From Undibacterium sp. (GTDB taxonomy: Bacteria > Pseudomonadota > Gammaproteobacteria > Burkholderiales > Burkholderiaceae_D): 7,615 nt of DNA. Shown piece by piece: positions 6,371-7,615 of this stretch. Position 1 is the stretch's first letter, and every line of letters starts with the position of its first letter. Position numbers and translations under genes: made by a program. The stretch covers positions 1-7,615 of the forward strand of contig JAIELM010000056.1 in assembly GCA_019752975.1 (NCBI GenBank), given 5' to 3'. A model generated the notes under the pieces. That model made no database searches, was not told the origin of the DNA, and saw only the letters and a program-made list of their open reading frames with translations.

Positions 6371-6393
6371 GCGTGGGTCGCCCCCACCCTACA
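6371..6393. repeat. REP-like palindrome (GTGGG/CCCAC) after the propeller gene
   Basis: GTGGG at 6373-6377 pairs with CCCAC at 6383-6387 across a 5-nt loop, flanked by GC and CCTAC. On the minus strand it reads GTAGGGTGGG...CCCACGC, the same layout as REP-type palindromes I know from many proteobacterial genomes. It starts about 10 nt after the propeller gene's stop and has no T-run, so it is more likely a repeat or 3'-end element than an intrinsic terminator. Confidence 0.55.
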
Positions 6394-6401
6394 AAGTCTA
6401 C

Positions 6402-7448
6402 CTACTTACCGACATACTTCATCAGCAAACCCTTAGGCCCGACTGCCCAGCCGTGATTAAGGTCGGCAAACTCTAGCGCGTTGAGTGGCGTTTCACCTAA
6501 TACTTTCCAAGTCTTACCGCCGTCGTGGGTGATGCCCGAACCAGCTAAACCGCCGACCACAAAACTATTTTTTTTATGAGGAATCTTAGCGACCACAGAT
6601 AAAAATCCCGATGGTAGCGCAGCTGAAGCTTGCCAGGTTTTACCACCGTCTTGCGAAACGACTGCATTGAGATCTTCACCTTTGGGCTTTTGATAGTCTC
6701 CGCCAACTGCAAAGCCATGTTTAGCATCGGAAAAAGCGACGGAAAATGCCCCCTTAGGTGGTGCATTAGCGGGAATTTGGGTTTGCGCTACCGTCCAAGT
6801 TTTACCCTTGTCGCTAGAATGAAAAATACGGCTAGCGCTAGCGCCCCCGGTAGCAAGCCAAATCTCACTATGGCCCTGTACCGCAACGCAAGTACCACTG
6901 GCGGCAAACGCGCCCTCATTGGCCAATGCGCTCAACTGACTCGTATCGCTTGCGGCTTCCTTCCAAGTTAGTCCGCCGTCAGCAGTAATCAAGACTTCAA
7001 ATTGTCCATTGATAGGATCGCCGAAGAGCACACCATTTTTTTCATCCCAAAAAGCAATCGCATCCCAAAATCCAGCCTCAGCTTGATTCACCTTGAGGAG
7101 TTGCCAATGTTCTCCACCATCGGTGGTTTTGTAGATGGTCGATGCTTTGCCCGGTCCTGCACTCATAGCGATAGCAGTGTTTTTATCTATTCCTTGAATA
7201 TCGCGAAAATCTAAATTACTCGCCTCAAGAATACTCATATTTTTCCAATTATTTCCGTCCGTGGTCTTAAGGATCGTTCCCTTGGTACCGCTTGCCCACA
7301 CGACGTTTTTACTCACCACAGACAAACCACGCAACTCAGCAGTGGTGCCACTAGTGATGATTTCCCATGCGTCTTGAGCGTAAGCGGTACTACCTAGGGA
7401 GATGGTGAGAAGCGTACTGAGAACTGATTTTTTTAGGAAAATTTTCAT
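6402..7448 (-). CDS. Exported Ycf48-like / BNR-repeat beta-propeller protein
   Basis: A 348-residue protein with a clear Sec signal peptide: K-K near 6-7, a hydrophobic core at 9-19 and A-Y-A before Gln25, so cleavage after residue 24 and a periplasmic or secreted location are likely. The rest is built from Asp-box/BNR-type blades: T-T-D-G-N-N-W at 62-68, T-T-D-G-G-E-H-W at 108-115, T-A-D-G-G-L-T-W at 155-162, S-D-K-G-K-T-W at 212-218, S-Q-D-G-G-K-T-W at 265-272 and T-H-D-G-G-K-T-W at 307-314. With about 50-residue spacing this makes a six- or seven-bladed propeller. Blades also show G-x-A-V-G (H-G-F-A-V-G-G, H-G-W-A-V-G-P). In plants and cyanobacteria Ycf48 helps photosystem II assembly; relatives in non-photosynthetic bacteria have no settled role and are often mislabelled oxidoreductases. 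No catalytic residues were recognised. The ATG is the only good start since the next Met is at 71; no Shine-Dalgarno is seen in the A/T-rich leader. Confidence 0.9.
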   Translation of the reverse strand: MKIFLKKSVLSTLLTISLGSTAYAQDAWEIITSGTTAELRGLSVVSKNVVWASGTKGTILKTTDGNNWKNMSILEASNLDFRDIQGIDKNTAIAMSAGPGKASTIYKTTDGGEHWQLLKVNQAEAGFWDAIAFWDEKNGVLFGDPINGQFEVLITADGGLTWKEAASDTSQLSALANEGAFAASGTCVAVQGHSEIWLATGGASASRIFHSSDKGKTWTVAQTQIPANAPPKGAFSVAFSDAKHGFAVGGDYQKPKGEDLNAVVSQDGGKTWQASAALPSGFLSVVAKIPHKKNSFVVGGLAGSGITHDGGKTWKVLGETPLNALEFADLNHGWAVGPKGLLMKYVGK

Positions 7449-7475
7449 CGTATTTTAAAAATAATTTGGTGAATT

Positions 7476-7507
7476 ATTGTGGAAATGAATTGTGGAAATG
7501 AATTGTG
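7476..7507. repeat. 13-bp tandem repeat upstream of the propeller gene
   Basis: ATTGTGGAAATGA occurs twice exactly (7476-7488 and 7489-7501), followed by the first six bases of a third copy. It lies 28-59 nt upstream of the propeller gene's start, in its likely promoter/5' leader. A spacing of 13 bp is not a full helical turn. It may be a slippage product or paired protein-binding sites. Confidence 0.75.
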
Positions 7508-7615
7508 CTTAGAGTGAGGGAAGAAATCCGCAGCGCCAACCACCTATTAACAAAGCTACGCCGCTTAAACCGGTTTGACAAAACTAAGTGAAATTAAAAG
7601 CTCAGTTCCAAAAAC

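Noticed and set aside
6630..6971. 113-codon plus-strand open frame
   Set aside because: Antisense shadow of the propeller gene with no recognisable motif.
7567..7576. AAACCGGTTT palindrome
   Set aside because: A lone 10-bp palindrome without flanking symmetry or repeats is not enough to call an operator.
7575..7603. TTGACA as a -35 box on the plus strand
   Set aside because: No acceptable -10 hexamer at 16-18 bp spacing and no gene start before the window ends.

Overview
The window reads as a chromosomal segment of a Gram-negative proteobacterium. It has an outer-membrane beta-barrel protein, type I secretion (RTX) style proteins, a periplasmic beta-propeller and a MutY of the proteobacterial type. 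Protein flavour and the DUF3570/ApbE and RTX/DUF4214 combinations suggest a betaproteobacterium such as an Oxalobacteraceae member (Undibacterium-like). That placement is an inference, not something the sequence proves. There are no tRNA, rRNA, CRISPR, IS or phage genes.

Left block (1-2692, + strand): the tail of a DUF3570 outer-membrane protein, a cytoplasmic-looking ApbE FAD:protein FMN transferase 24 nt later, and an RTX/DUF4214 protein whose start overlaps the apbE end by 14 nt. The tight spacing suggests one transcript. The RTX protein carries D-S-I-S-G-A-S, which fits the ApbE flavinylation consensus. An FMN-modified protein exported by type I secretion is therefore a testable hypothesis and the most interesting idea in the window.

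Middle block (2693-4441): a 276-nt A+T-rich spacer holds a perfect 8-bp hairpin and five tandem 7-bp units. A second RTX/DUF4214 gene with a GTG start follows. Its last 224 residues align without gaps to those of the first RTX protein, while its front half (Ig-like plus a cohesin-like region) is unrelated. The pair looks like a duplicated RTX/DUF4214 C-terminal module with different front ends.

Right block (4502-7615): a glutathione S-transferase family gene (+) converges on mutY (-). Upstream of mutY on the same strand is a secreted Ycf48-like/BNR beta-propeller protein. A REP-like GTGGG/CCCAC palindrome lies between mutY and the propeller gene, and a 13-bp tandem repeat lies in the propeller gene's upstream region. 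The last ~110 nt show no supported gene.
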